The notes beneath the pieces are model-generated. The model worked only from the letters and a program-made list of their open reading frames with translations, had not been told where the DNA came from and did no database searches. Below are positions 52,342 to 62,154 of a DNA stretch of 64,000 nt, one piece after another. A program made the translations under genes and the position numbers. The DNA lies in the NCBI RefSeq assembly GCF_023556335.1, contig NZ_JAIKTS010000001.1:930001-994000 (forward strand). The letters are read 5' to 3'. The DNA is from Stenotrophomonas mori (GTDB lineage Bacteria; Pseudomonadota; Gammaproteobacteria; Xanthomonadales; Xanthomonadaceae). Position 1 is the stretch's first letter. Each line of letters begins with the position of its first letter.

Positions 52342-53685
52342 TCAGGCGCGGCTGGAACGGATGCGGTCGCGCCACTGGCGGGCATTGGCGACGATCGCCG
52401 CCTCGTCCATGCCGACCAGTTCGCGCTGCACCAGCTTGGGCTGGCCGGCGATCCAGACATCGCTGACCTGGTGGCGTCCGGCCGCGTAGACCAGTTGCGA
52501 CAGCACGTGGTGCAGGGGCTGGGTTTCCAGCGCCGACAGGTCCACGCAGGCCAGGTCGGCCTGCTTGCCGGGTTCGATCGAACCGACCTCCTCGCCGAAG
52601 CCCAGCGCGCGCGCGCCGCCCAGGGTGGCCGCACGCAGCGTGGTCGCCGCGTCCAGCGCGGTGGCGTCCTGGGCCACCGCCTTGGCGAGGATCGCCGCGG
52701 TACGGCTCTCGCTGAACATGTCCAGGTCGTTGTTGCTGGCGCAGCCGTCGGTGCCGATGGCCAGGTTGACGCCGGCGCGCACCAGCGCGCAGGCCGGGCA
52801 GAATCCCGAGGCCAGCTTCAGGTTCGATTCGGGACAGTGCACCACGTGCACGCCGCGCTCGGCGCACAGCTGGATCTCGCCCTCGGTGAGCTGGGTCATG
52901 TGCACCGCGATCAGCCGGTCGTTGACCAGGCCGAGACGCTCCAGCCGCGCCAGCGGCCGCTGGCCGTGCAGCTTGAGCGAATCGCTGATTTCCTGCGCGG
53001 TCTCGTGGGTGTGCAGGTGTACCGGGACCTCGAGCTGGTCGGACAGCATGCGCACGCGTTCGAAGTTGGCGTCGCTGACCGTGTACGGCGCATGCGGCGC
53101 GAACGCGGTGCCGATCAGCGGATCGCCCCGCCACTGGTCGTGCAGCTCGCCGGCGCGGGCGAAATACTCGTCGTCGCTCTTGGCCCAGGCGCTGGGGAAA
53201 TCGATGATCACCGAACCCACCCGCGCGCGGAAGCCGTGCTGCTTGTACACCGCGGCCTGCACGTCGGCGAAGAAGTAGTTCTCGTTGGCGCAGGTGGTGC
53301 CGCCGCGCAGCATCTCGGCGATGCCCAGGGTGGTGCCGTCGGCGACGAACTCCGGGCCGATCACCGCCGCTTCCACCGGCCAGATGTGCTCGCGCAGCCA
53401 GGTCATCAGCGGCAGGTCGTCGGCGATCCCGCGCAGCAGCGTCATCGGGTTGTGGGTGTGGGCATTGACCAGCCCCGGGATCAGCGCCGCCTGCGGCCGC
53501 GACACCGACTGCCGTGGCGCGAACCGCGCCCGCGCCTCGCCGCGCGGCAGGACCGCCACGATGCGGCCACCGTCCACCGCCACCGCGTGGTCTTCCAGCA
53601 CCACGGCATGCGGCTCGACCGGCACCACGTAGCCGGCTTCGATCAGGAGGTCGCAGGCCTCGGGCGTATGCGTGCTATCGCTCAT
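52342..53685 (-). CDS. mtaD: TRZ/ATZ-family amidohydrolase, probable MTA/SAH deaminase
   Basis: The 447-residue amidohydrolase shows the metal site in IPGLVNAHTHNPMTLLRGIADDLPL, then HLHTHETAQEI, HCPESNLKLASGFCP and IGTDGCASNNDLDMFSE. These match the 5-methylthioadenosine/S-adenosylhomocysteine deaminase group. Adjacency to ubiG, whose reaction produces SAH, fits that role and matches the Pseudomonas order. The substrate is inferred from family and context. The ATG at 53685 precedes the HutI-like beta-sandwich domain. Confidence 0.88.
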   Translation of the reverse strand: MSDSTHTPEACDLLIEAGYVVPVEPHAVVLEDHAVAVDGGRIVAVLPRGEARARFAPRQSVSRPQAALIPGLVNAHTHNPMTLLRGIADDLPLMTWLREHIWPVEAAVIGPEFVADGTTLGIAEMLRGGTTCANENYFFADVQAAVYKQHGFRARVGSVIIDFPSAWAKSDDEYFARAGELHDQWRGDPLIGTAFAPHAPYTVSDANFERVRMLSDQLEVPVHLHTHETAQEISDSLKLHGQRPLARLERLGLVNDRLIAVHMTQLTEGEIQLCAERGVHVVHCPESNLKLASGFCPACALVRAGVNLAIGTDGCASNNDLDMFSESRTAAILAKAVAQDATALDAATTLRAATLGGARALGFGEEVGSIEPGKQADLACVDLSALETQPLHHVLSQLVYAAGRHQVSDVWIAGQPKLVQRELVGMDEAAIVANARQWRDRIRSSRA

Positions 53686-53851
53686 GCGGACTCACGGGTT
53701 GGGGGAAACCGGCCTGTCCGGCGGCGCCGGACCCGGGATCGGCCCGGGGCGGTCGGTTCCGTTGGCAGGGACGCCCGGCGCGGTGCCGGCGGGTCCGGGC
53801 AACCGGGCATGGCCCGGCTCCACGAGGATCCGGCAGCGCCGGATCACTTCC

Positions 53852-54418
53852 TCACTTCACGCGCGCGGAGTATTCGCCCGAACGGGTGTCGACCTTGATG
53901 ATCTCGTCCTGGTTGACGAACAGCGGCACGCGCACCACCGCACCGGTTTCCAGGGTCGCCGGCTTGCCGCCGCCGCCGGAAGTATCGCCGCGCACGCCCG
54001 GATCGGTCTGCACGATCTTCAGCTCCACGAAATTCGGCGGGGTGACGTCGATCGGCTCGCCGTTCCACAGCGTGACCACGCAGGACTCCTCGCCCTTGAG
54101 CCACTTCTCGGCACCGTTCATCCCGGCCTTGCCGGCCTGGACCTGCTCGAAGGTTTCCGGGTCCATGAAGTGCCAGTACTCGCCGTCGCTGTACATGTAG
54201 TTCATGTCGGTGTCGACGACGTCGGCGGCATCGACCGAATCGGTCGACTTCATGGTCACTTCCTGCACGCGGCCGCTCTTGATCAGGCGATAGCGCACGC
54301 GGGTGAAGGCCTGGCCCTTGCCCGGCTTGACGTAATCGGTTTCGGTGATGACCGCCGGTTCATTGTTGACCAGGATCTTCATCCCGTTCTTGACGTCGTT
54401 CATGCCATAGCTGGCCAT
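53852..54418 (-). CDS. efp: Translation elongation factor P
   Basis: EF-P relieves ribosome stalling at polyproline. The 188-residue product has the three-domain family length. Lys34, the site of beta-lysylation in the lysine-type EF-P branch, is present in [49 protein letters not shown] and [16 protein letters not shown] also match. It is transcribed divergently from epmB, whose product makes the (R)-beta-lysine donor. AAGGAG lies 8 bases before the ATG. Confidence 0.98.
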   Translation of the reverse strand: MASYGMNDVKNGMKILVNNEPAVITETDYVKPGKGQAFTRVRYRLIKSGRVQEVTMKSTDSVDAADVVDTDMNYMYSDGEYWHFMDPETFEQVQAGKAGMNGAEKWLKGEESCVVTLWNGEPIDVTPPNFVELKIVQTDPGVRGDTSGGGGKPATLETGAVVRVPLFVNQDEIIKVDTRSGEYSARVK

Positions 54419-54522
54419 CGTGCAACTCCTTCGAAAAGGCAGGACCGGCCGCAGCCCGCGGCCGGCCGGATTAGAATGGAACCCCCGCCGTCGAAGGCGG
54501 GCATCTGTTTATCTGGTCGCCA

Positions 54523-55554
54523 ATGATAACCGCAGCCCCCGCCCCCGCTCTAGCGCGCGTTCGCGCGCCGTCCTCCGCCGGCACCAGCTGGCAGGCGCTC
54601 TGGCGCCGCGCCATCCGCGACCCCCTGGAACTGCTGGAAGGGCTCGGCCTGGAGGCCGCCGACCTGGGAGTCTCCCAGGCGGCGCTGGCGCAGTTCGCGC
54701 TGCGCGTGCCGCGCGGATTCGCCGCGCGCATGCGGTCCGGCGACCCCGCCGACCCGCTGCTGCGGCAGGTGCTGCCGATCGATGCCGAGATGCGTCCCAC
54801 CCCCGGATTCAGCTTCGACGCGGTGGGCGACGGCGCCGCCCGCACCGCCAGCGGCGTGATCCAGAAGTACCGCGGCCGTGCGCTGCTGGTGGCCACCGGC
54901 AGCTGCGCGATCAACTGCCGCTACTGCTTCCGCCGCCATTTCGACTATGCCGGCGAGAACGCCGCCAGGGGCGGCTGGGCCGACGCGGTGGCGGGCATCG
55001 CCGCGGACCCCACGGTGGAGGAGGTGATCCTGTCCGGCGGCGATCCGCTGTCGCTGGCGACCCACAAGCTGGCCGAGCTGACCGATGCCCTGGCCGCGGT
55101 TCCGCACCTGCGCCGGCTGCGCATCCACAGCCGGTTGCCGGTGGTGCTGCCGGAGCGGGTGGACGATGAGCTGCTGGACTGGCTGCGGGCCCTGCCCTGG
55201 CCGGTGGCGCTGGTCCTGCACGCCAACCATGCCAACGAATTCGACGCCTCCGTGGACCGTGCGCTGGCGCGCCTGCGCACGGCCGGTGCGCAGCTGCTCA
55301 ACCAGGCCGTGCTGCTGCGGGGGGTCAACGACGACGTCGAGGCACTGGCCGCGCTGAGCGAGCGCGGCTTCGCGGCCGGGGTACTGCCCTACTACCTGCA
55401 CCAGCTGGACCGGGTCCAGGGCGCGGCCCACTTCGAGGTCGACGATGCGCGCGCGCGCGCGCTGCACGCCGCGCTCACCGCCCGCCTGTCCGGCTACCTG
55501 GTGCCGCGGCTGGTGCGCGAGATCGCCGGCGACACCGGCAAGCGGCGCCTGTAG
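54523..55554 (+). CDS. epmB: EF-P beta-lysylation protein EpmB (lysine 2,3-aminomutase-like radical SAM enzyme)
   Basis: EpmB converts (S)-alpha-lysine to (R)-beta-lysine for EF-P modification. The 343-residue product has the radical-SAM cluster CAINCRYC (C128, C132, C135), GVIQKYRGRALLVATGSC and VEEVILSGGDPLSLATHKL. The PLP/substrate region includes LLNQAVLLRGVNDD and GVLPYYLHQLDRVQGAAHFEV. The chain ends near LVPRLVREIAGDTGK. EpmA, the ligase partner, is not in this window. Divergent placement with efp fits functional coupling. Confidence 0.96.
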   Translation: MITAAPAPALARVRAPSSAGTSWQALWRRAIRDPLELLEGLGLEAADLGVSQAALAQFALRVPRGFAARMRSGDPADPLLRQVLPIDAEMRPTPGFSFDAVGDGAARTASGVIQKYRGRALLVATGSCAINCRYCFRRHFDYAGENAARGGWADAVAGIAADPTVEEVILSGGDPLSLATHKLAELTDALAAVPHLRRLRIHSRLPVVLPERVDDELLDWLRALPWPVALVLHANHANEFDASVDRALARLRTAGAQLLNQAVLLRGVNDDVEALAALSERGFAAGVLPYYLHQLDRVQGAAHFEVDDARARALHAALTARLSGYLVPRLVREIAGDTGKRRL

Positions 55555-55570
55555 CCGCCCGCGCCGCCGT

Positions 55571-57712
55571 TCAACCGGCGGCGGACGGCGACTGCAGCAG
55601 GCACACCAGCGCCTCCGGATCCAGCGGACTGGCCAGCCAGTAGCCCTGCACCAGGTCGCAGCCGCGCTCGCTGAGCAGCTCCAGCTGGGCCGGCTGCTCG
55701 ATGCCCTCGGCGACCGCGGTGATGCCCAGCGCGTGGGCCATCGAGATGATCGCGGTGGTCAGCGCCAGGTCGTCGGGATCGCGCTGCAGGTCGGCGACGA
55801 AGCTCTTGTCGATCTTGACCCCGTCCACCGGCACCTGGCGCAGATGGCTCAGGCCCGAGAACCCGGTGCCGAAATCGTCCAGCCAGACCTTGACGCCGGT
55901 ACGGTGCAATTTTTCCAGCAGGGTCGCGGCGAGCATCTCGTCGCCGATCACCGCGGTTTCGGTCAGCTCCAGGTGCAGCCGCGACGCGTCCAGCCCCGAT
56001 GCTTTCAGCCCCTGCTCGACCGCGGCGACCAGCTCGCCGCTGTGCAGCTGCCGCGGCGACACGTTGACCGAGACGAACAGCGCCTCGCCGGCGGCATTGC
56101 GGGGCCACTTCGCGGCCTGCATACAGGCCGCACGCAGGACCTTGGGGCCCAGGCTCTGGATCAGCCCGCTCTGCTCGGCGATGTCGATGAAGATCGACGG
56201 CGGCACCAGCCCCAGCACCGGGTGCTGCCAGCGCAGCAGGGCCTCGCCGCCGACCGGCATGCGGTCCAGGGTCCGGAAGATGGGCTGGTAGACCAACTGC
56301 AGTTCGTTGCGCTCCCAGGCGCCGCGCAGTTCCTGCTCCAGGTGCAGGCGCCGGCCCACGGCATGGTCCAGGGCGCGGCTGTAGTAGTGGAAGCAGTGCT
56401 TACCGGCGAGCTTGGCCTGGTACATGGCGATGTCGCCGTTCTTCAGCAGCTCCGAGGCGTCGGCCGCATCCTCCGGGAACAGGCTGATGCCGATCGAACT
56501 GCCGAGGAAGATCTCCCGCCCCTGCACCTCCAGCGGATGCTCCAGGTCGGCGACCAGCCGCTTGGCCAGCGCGGTGGCCATGGTCTCCACCCTGCCGGCG
56601 TCGTTGCCGATCAGGATCACGAACTCGTCGCCGCCGAACCGGGCCAGCATCGCCTCCTCGCCCCCGTCCTGTTCGACCGCCAGCGCGATGCGCTGGGCGA
56701 ACTGCAGCAGGGCATCGTCGCCGGCCTCGTGGCCGAGGGTGTCGTTGACCCGCTTGAACTCGTCGATGTCGATGAACAGCAGCGCCAGCCCCTGGCCATG
56801 GGCACGTGCGGCCAGCAGGCGGTGGTCCAGCGCCTCGCGGAACGCCAGCCGGTTGGTCAGCCCGGTCAGCGAATCGGTATAGGCCATCCGCCGTACTTCG
56901 CGGTCGTGGCGGGCGATGCTCTGGCTCATCCGGCCGAAGGCATGCAGCAGCTCGCCGACCTCGTCGCCGCGGCCGGTATCCTGCTGTTCCAGGTGGTAGT
57001 CGCCGGCCTCGATGCGCCGTGCGGCGGCACCGAGCCAGCGGATCGGCCGGACCAGCGTGCGCTGTACGTACAGCGCCATCAGGCACGCGAACCCGACCAG
57101 CACCATCAGCATCAGGGCCGCCCAGCCCAGTTGCCGGCGGCTGGCCTCGCCCATGCGCTGGGCAAGCGCGGACATCGCCTCGGCCTCCTGCGCGCGCAGC
57201 TGGGCCAGGTCCATGCCCAGCCGCAGTCCGCCGATGCGCTGGTCGCCGACCCGCACTGGCAGGTCCATCTCCAGCACCATCGGCGACTCCTGCACCCGCA
57301 GCGCCTCGGCACCGATCGCCCCGGCCGCCAGCGGATCGCGCATCCGCCGGCCGTAACCGGCCACCTCGACCGAACCGTCGTGGATCAGGCGCCCCTCCGC
57401 GTCATGCACCAGCACGTAGCTGACCGACTTCTGGCTGGCGGTGCTGCGCACCAGCACCCCGATCGCGTCCAGGTCGGAGTAGTACAGCGGGTTGACCAGG
57501 GCGTCGGCCAGCGATTCGGCCAGCGAGCGCCCCTGCTCGCGGACACTGTGGTCGAACACCTGGCTGACCACGCTGCCACTGGCCTGCAGCAGCTCGCGCT
57601 GGGCCGCGGCCTGCCTGGCCAGCAGCACCACCACGATCGCGATCACCACCAGGACCGCGCCCCCCGCCGCGCACAGGAACCGTGCCTGCAGTCCGAAATG
57701 CGGCCGTTTCAT
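55571..57712 (-). CDS. Membrane GGDEF-EAL c-di-GMP protein
   Basis: The 713-residue product has an N-terminal membrane helix (about 10-33), a periplasmic region (34-195), a second helix (196-216) and a HAMP-like linker. A GGDEF domain follows (DSLTGLTNRLAFREALDHRLL, intact GGDEF in ARFGGDEFVILIG), then an EAL domain. The EAL motif is intact in PVGGEALLRWQHPVLG, with LTETAVIGDE, VKVWLDDFGTGFSGL and AVAEGIEQPAQLELL. Both c-di-GMP synthesis and hydrolysis sites look complete, so net activity cannot be predicted. It is translationally coupled (ATGA) to the upstream PhnD-like gene, probably its periplasmic partner. Confidence 0.93.
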   Translation of the reverse strand: MKRPHFGLQARFLCAAGGAVLVVIAIVVVLLARQAAAQRELLQASGSVVSQVFDHSVREQGRSLAESLADALVNPLYYSDLDAIGVLVRSTASQKSVSYVLVHDAEGRLIHDGSVEVAGYGRRMRDPLAAGAIGAEALRVQESPMVLEMDLPVRVGDQRIGGLRLGMDLAQLRAQEAEAMSALAQRMGEASRRQLGWAALMLMVLVGFACLMALYVQRTLVRPIRWLGAAARRIEAGDYHLEQQDTGRGDEVGELLHAFGRMSQSIARHDREVRRMAYTDSLTGLTNRLAFREALDHRLLAARAHGQGLALLFIDIDEFKRVNDTLGHEAGDDALLQFAQRIALAVEQDGGEEAMLARFGGDEFVILIGNDAGRVETMATALAKRLVADLEHPLEVQGREIFLGSSIGISLFPEDAADASELLKNGDIAMYQAKLAGKHCFHYYSRALDHAVGRRLHLEQELRGAWERNELQLVYQPIFRTLDRMPVGGEALLRWQHPVLGLVPPSIFIDIAEQSGLIQSLGPKVLRAACMQAAKWPRNAAGEALFVSVNVSPRQLHSGELVAAVEQGLKASGLDASRLHLELTETAVIGDEMLAATLLEKLHRTGVKVWLDDFGTGFSGLSHLRQVPVDGVKIDKSFVADLQRDPDDLALTTAIISMAHALGITAVAEGIEQPAQLELLSERGCDLVQGYWLASPLDPEALVCLLQSPSAAG

Positions 57713-58626
57713 TCGACGTCCATGCGGACCCGCGCGAGACCCGCGCGCAGCCGCTCCAGGGCCCGTTCGCTGTCCGGATCCAGCCGCCGGAAGGCCGTGG
57801 TTCCGAAGAACTTGCGCAGCGCCGGACCCGCGGCCGGATCGCCGCTGGCCTCCAGCAGCACCTCCTGCAGGCGCGCGCGCACCGCCGGGTCCAGCCCGGG
57901 ACGCACCATCTCCACCGCGCGCGGGACGTCCTCGCTCTCGTACAGCACGCGCATGTCGCGCCGGAACACCGCCGGCATGCGCTGCTCGTCGGCCCAGTCG
58001 ATGCTGCTGATCGCGCCCGCGTCGACCACCCGCTTGTGCACGAAGGTGGAGATGTTCAGCTCGGACCGCGCGAACACGTAGCCCACCGTATCGGCGGTGG
58101 GCGTGTCCTGGGGCGTCAGCAGGATCTCCGGGCGGATGCCGTGGCCGAGCAGTTCCATCACCGGCACCAGGTAGGCACTGGTGGACCAGACACTCTGCAT
58201 CGCCAGGGTATGCCCCTTCAACTCCTGCAGGGTGGTGATGGGGCTGTCGCGGCGCACGAAGAACACGCTGTGGTAGGCGGCCACGCCGCCGCGCTCGGTC
58301 AGCAGCAGCGGTTCGGCGCCGCTGCGCTGGCGCAGCGCCATGGCGGTGCCGGAGGTTTCCGTCACCCAGTCCACGCGGCCGCGGCGCAGGTAGCTGGCCA
58401 TCTGCTGCATGTCCTTGGCCATCAGGATGTGCCCCTCGAGGATGCCCACCCCGCGCATCCGCGGCACCACGTAGTCCAGCAGCGGTTTCAGCTGCTCGTA
58501 GTGCGACTTGGGGTCATCGCTGAGCCGCCCCAGGACCAGCACCGAGCGGTCGGTCGCCCCGACGGATGCCGGCAACACGGCGGCCACCACCAGCACGGCG
58601 GCCCAGAGCCATCGTGAAACACGCAC
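57709..58626 (-). CDS. PhnD-like periplasmic phosphate/phosphonate-binding protein
   Basis: The 305-residue product has a signal peptide ([19 protein letters not shown]). It then has a PhnD-type substrate-binding fold: [91 protein letters not shown] and [15 protein letters not shown]. No permease or ATPase is nearby. Its stop overlaps the start of the GGDEF-EAL gene by 4 nt, so it probably acts as the periplasmic sensor for that protein. I chose the GTG at 58626 as it has GGGGAC upstream. The ligand is unknown. Confidence 0.88.
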   Translation of the reverse strand: MRVSRWLWAAVLVVAAVLPASVGATDRSVLVLGRLSDDPKSHYEQLKPLLDYVVPRMRGVGILEGHILMAKDMQQMASYLRRGRVDWVTETSGTAMALRQRSGAEPLLLTERGGVAAYHSVFFVRRDSPITTLQELKGHTLAMQSVWSTSAYLVPVMELLGHGIRPEILLTPQDTPTADTVGYVFARSELNISTFVHKRVVDAGAISSIDWADEQRMPAVFRRDMRVLYESEDVPRAVEMVRPGLDPAVRARLQEVLLEASGDPAAGPALRKFFGTTAFRRLDPDSERALERLRAGLARVRMDVE

Positions 58627-58688
58627 ACCGGCGTCCCCAAAGGAATATCCGCCACAGACTATCCGATAAACGGCCGCGTACGGACGCC

Positions 58689-59444
58689 TCAATGTCGATC
58701 CTCGCCGGCCAGCCGGGCCATGCGCTGGGCATCGGACAGGATGCCGCGCAGCAGGCGCACCTCCTGCTCGGAAAGATCGGCCTTCATGAACAGACGCCGC
58801 AGCTTGCGCATCGCCGACTGCGGCGCGCGCCCCTTGTGGAAATCGATCTGCTCCAGGGTGTCGCCCAGTTGCCCGAACAGGCCTTCCAGCTGCGCGTGGC
58901 TGGCCGGCGCATCGCCATGGCCCGGCTCGGCCGCCGCCGCGGCCTGCCCCTGCAGGCCGGCCATGCGCACCGAATAGGCCAGCACCTGCACCGCCGCCGC
59001 CAGGTTCAGCGAACTGAATTCCGGATCGGAGGGAATATGGACCGCGGCATGGCACAGCTGCAGCTCGTCGTTGCTCAGCCCGGTGCGCTCGCGCCCGAAC
59101 ACGAACGCCACCTCCGCCGGCTCGGCGGCGCGCTCCACGGCCCGCTTGCCGGCCGCTTCGGGCAGCAGCTCGTCCAGTTGCACGCGCCGCGAACGCGCCG
59201 TGCAGCCCAGCACCAGCCGGCAGTCGGCGACCGCCTCGGCCAGGGTGGCGAACTGCCGGGCGTCGCCGAGGACGTCCTCGGCGCCGGCCGAGCGGCGGTA
59301 GGCGGCATCGTCCGGCGCTTTCTCCGGCGCCACCAGCACCAGCCGCGACAACCCCATGGTCTTCATCGCCCGCGCCGCCGCGCCGATGTTGCCGGGGTGC
59401 TGGGTGCCGACGAGGACGAAACGGATGCGGGCAGTAGCGTGCAT
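58689..59444 (-). CDS. trmJ: tRNA (cytidine/uridine-2'-O-)-methyltransferase TrmJ
   Basis: TrmJ is a SPOUT methyltransferase that modifies nucleotide 32 of several tRNAs. The 251-residue product shows [81 protein letters not shown] and [20 protein letters not shown], all family hallmarks. The C-terminal helix region ends [18 protein letters not shown]. It is divergent from suhB, an old pairing. Confidence 0.96.
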   Translation of the reverse strand: MHATARIRFVLVGTQHPGNIGAAARAMKTMGLSRLVLVAPEKAPDDAAYRRSAGAEDVLGDARQFATLAEAVADCRLVLGCTARSRRVQLDELLPEAAGKRAVERAAEPAEVAFVFGRERTGLSNDELQLCHAAVHIPSDPEFSSLNLAAAVQVLAYSVRMAGLQGQAAAAAEPGHGDAPASHAQLEGLFGQLGDTLEQIDFHKGRAPQSAMRKLRRLFMKADLSEQEVRLLRGILSDAQRMARLAGEDRH

Positions 59445-59564
59445 GGTGAAAAAGTCGGGAGCGGGACAGCCGCAGATGGTAAACTGCGCGGCCGGCCTGT
59501 GCGCCGGCACCGCTCTTTCCCCTCGCCAATCCGGTCCACTTCGCCTTCACGGGAGCCCTCCGCC

Positions 59565-60392
59565 ATGCAGAAACCCGCCGTCAACGTCATGGTCAAGGCC
59601 GCCCGCCTCGCCGGCAACGTCCTGTTGCGCAACATCAACCGGCTTGAAGCGCTGAACGTGGTGCAGAAGGGCCGCATGGACTACGCCAGCGAAGTCGATG
59701 GCGATGCGGAGAAGGTCATCATCAAGGAGCTCAAGCGCGCCTATCCGGACTACGGCATCTACGGCGAGGAAGGCGGACTGCAGGGCAACGGCCGGCAGAT
59801 GTGGGTCATCGACCCGCTGGACGGCACCAGCAACTACCTGCACGGCTTTCCCCACTACTGCGTGTCCATCGCCCTGGTCGAGAGCGGCGAGCCCACCGAC
59901 GCGGTGATCTTCGATCCCCTGCGCAACGAGCTGTTCACCGCCTCGAAGGGCGCCGGCGCGGTGCTCAACGACCGCCGCATCCGCGTCTCCGACCGCAAGG
60001 ACCTGGAAGGCGCCATGGTCCATACCGGCTTCGCGCCGCGCGAGCGCGCCCGCGCCGGCAGCCAGTTGCGGACCATCGACACCCTGCTCGACCAGGCCGA
60101 GGACATCCGCCGCACCGGCTCGGCCGCGCTGGACCTGGCCTACGTCGCCTGTGGCCGCACCGACGCCTATTTCGAGGCCGGCGTGAAGGCCTGGGACATC
60201 GCCGCCGGCGTGCTGCTGGTGCGCGAGTCCGGCGGCAAGGTCTGCAACTACCGCGGCGCGCCATTGGCACGCATGGACGACAAGGGCCCGGAAACCCAGC
60301 AGGTGATCGCCGGCAGCCTGAAGGTATGCGAGGCGCTGCAGAAGCTGATCGTCAACAGCGGCTATGCGGCCGAGTTCGACCCGCGGTTCTGA
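59565..60392 (+). CDS. suhB: Inositol-1-monophosphatase SuhB
   Basis: SuhB hydrolyses inositol phosphates and, in E. coli, joins the rRNA antitermination complex. The 275-residue product shows [33 protein letters not shown] and [24 protein letters not shown]. It also has [43 protein letters not shown]. The metal-binding DPLDGT is intact. It starts at ATG 59565 with GGGAG upstream and is divergent from trmJ, as in many gammaproteobacteria. Confidence 0.97.
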   Translation: MQKPAVNVMVKAARLAGNVLLRNINRLEALNVVQKGRMDYASEVDGDAEKVIIKELKRAYPDYGIYGEEGGLQGNGRQMWVIDPLDGTSNYLHGFPHYCVSIALVESGEPTDAVIFDPLRNELFTASKGAGAVLNDRRIRVSDRKDLEGAMVHTGFAPRERARAGSQLRTIDTLLDQAEDIRRTGSAALDLAYVACGRTDAYFEAGVKAWDIAAGVLLVRESGGKVCNYRGAPLARMDDKGPETQQVIAGSLKVCEALQKLIVNSGYAAEFDPRF

Positions 60393-60551
60393 CGCCGCGA
60401 CGCCTCGGCCCCCACTCGGCCACGGCAAGCCGGCGCGGGCGCCCTCGCCGGCCTGAGGCCCCTGATGCATCGACATGCCGGGCTGCCGGGCCGCTGCGCA
60501 CCCGGCAGCGCCGGCACCGGCGCCCCATCCCCGAAACGCCGCCCCCCGCGC

Positions 60552-61199
60552 TCAGATCTCCCTGGACGGCTCCACGACGCCGTACTGCGTGGCCAGCCGC
60601 GCCAGCGCGATGTTGTCCTGCACCCCGGTCTTCTGGAACAGGCGCGACTTGTGGGTGTTGACCGTCTTGGCGCTCAGGCTCAGCCGCCGCGCGATCTCTT
60701 CCTGGCGTCGTCCCTGCATCAGCAGCAGGGCCACCTCCATCTCCCGTGGCGACAGCTCGTCGAACGGGGAGTCGCCACGCTCCAGCTTGGACAGCGCCAG
60801 GTTCTGCGCGATGGCGCTGGCCAGGTAGCGGCGGCCGGAGGCGACATCGTGGATGGCGCGCACCAGTTCCCGGGCATCCCCGCCCTTGCCGACATACCCC
60901 GAGGCCCCCGCCTCCAGCAGGCGCTTGGGCATGGGCCCGTCCTCCAGCACCGAGACGATGATGACCCGGGTGCCGTGGTCGCCCCGGACAATCCGCTCGG
61001 TGATCTCCAGCCCGCTCAGCCCCGGCAGGTAGAGGTCGCACAGCACCACGTCGGGCTTCAGCCGGCGGATCTGCGGCAGCGCCGCCTCGCCGCTGTCGGC
61101 CTCGCCCACCACCTCGATGGTGGGCTCGCCCAGGAGGATCATCTGGATGCCGGTTCGCACCAGCACATGATCGTCCACGAGAAACACTCTGATCGTCAC
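60552..61199 (-). CDS. NarL/FixJ-family response regulator (UvrY/GacA-like)
   Basis: The 215-residue product has a receiver domain (phospho-Asp55 in VVLCDLYLPGLSG, Lys in SGYVGKGG) and a LuxR-type helix-turn-helix (about 150-210) with FDELSPREMEVALLLMQGRRQEEIARRLSLSAKTVNTHKSRLFQKTGVQDNIALARLA. Overall it resembles UvrY/GacA-type regulators of xanthomonads. I chose the GTG at 61199 because GGGAGG lies about nine bases upstream; the frame is open 11 codons further. The adjacent 244 bp upstream hold its promoter and no gene. The cognate kinase is not in the window. Confidence 0.92.
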   Translation of the reverse strand: MTIRVFLVDDHVLVRTGIQMILLGEPTIEVVGEADSGEAALPQIRRLKPDVVLCDLYLPGLSGLEITERIVRGDHGTRVIIVSVLEDGPMPKRLLEAGASGYVGKGGDARELVRAIHDVASGRRYLASAIAQNLALSKLERGDSPFDELSPREMEVALLLMQGRRQEEIARRLSLSAKTVNTHKSRLFQKTGVQDNIALARLATQYGVVEPSREI

Positions 61200-61443
61200 G
61201 ACACATTCCCTCCCCGGATATCCCGATGACAATGCCCGCCAGCCGTGGCCCGGCCCCTACCGGCGGACAACTCCTCGATCCACACCATGGCGACGGTAAC
61301 GCCCATTATCGTTCAGAAGCGGACATTCTGCGCGGACGGCCGTGCACTCCCGGTGGTTGTCCCGGAAGCGCCCCTTCACGACCATCGCCCCCACCTTGCC
61401 GCGGCACTGTATCGGATCACATCAGTCCAATGCGCATGCCTGG

Positions 61444-62154
61444 CTAGGAGTTCCCCGCAGCCACCGCGACGGCCGGGGGCGACCAACGGTGGCGGTACAT
61501 CAGCGCATGCACCCCGGCCACCCAGGCCAGCGCCGCGCACCAGCCGGCGAGGATGTCGGAGGGATAGTGCACGCCCAGGTATACCCGCGACAGGCCGACG
61601 CTGGGCACCGCCAGCACCGCGGCGGCCAGCACCGGCCAGCGCCAGCGCGTGCCCCAGGCCAGGAATACCAGGGTGGCCGCCAGCGTCATCGAGCCCATGG
61701 CATGGCCGCTGGGAAAGCTGAACGTGCTCTCCGGGGCGACCGACTCCCACAGGCCGGGACGGGCCCGCTGGAACAGCTGCTTGCTGCCCAGGTTCAGCAG
61801 CGCCGAACCGGCCACCGCGGTGGCCGCGAACAGCGCCTCGCGCCAGCGCCGGCAAAGGGCCAGCACCGCCAGCAGCAGCAGGTCCAGCGGAATCACGCCC
61901 CACTGGTAGCCCAGGCGCGAGACCAGTACGGACAGGGCGTCCAGCCGTGGCGACGACAGCCCGTGCATGCGCCACAGCAGCGCGGCGTCGAAGTGCAGCG
62001 ACTCGGCGCCATGGATCTCGTCGGCCAGGGTCACGAACCCGGCCAGCGGCAGCAGCAGGCAGACGAACAGCACGGCGATGCGCCAGCCGTTGTGCACCAG
62101 CCAGCTGCGGATCCGGGCCGCCTCGCGGCGGGCCTCAGCCGGCGCCGCGCGCAT
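61444..62154 (-). CDS. PAP2-family membrane phosphatase
   Basis: The 236-residue integral membrane protein has about six hydrophobic segments and the three PAP2 motifs: KQLFQRARP (KX6RP), [12 protein letters not shown] (PSGH) and [16 protein letters not shown] (SRX5HX3D). It could act on undecaprenyl pyrophosphate, phosphatidic acid or phosphatidylglycerol phosphate. The gene starts within the 3' end of ispG (20-bp overlap) on the same strand, so it is probably translated from the same message. Isoprenoid supply and undecaprenyl phosphate recycling make a role in lipid-carrier metabolism attractive, but that is inference. Confidence 0.93.
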   Translation of the reverse strand: MRAAPAEARREAARIRSWLVHNGWRIAVLFVCLLLPLAGFVTLADEIHGAESLHFDAALLWRMHGLSSPRLDALSVLVSRLGYQWGVIPLDLLLLAVLALCRRWREALFAATAVAGSALLNLGSKQLFQRARPGLWESVAPESTFSFPSGHAMGSMTLAATLVFLAWGTRWRWPVLAAAVLAVPSVGLSRVYLGVHYPSDILAGWCAALAWVAGVHALMYRHRWSPPAVAVAAGNS

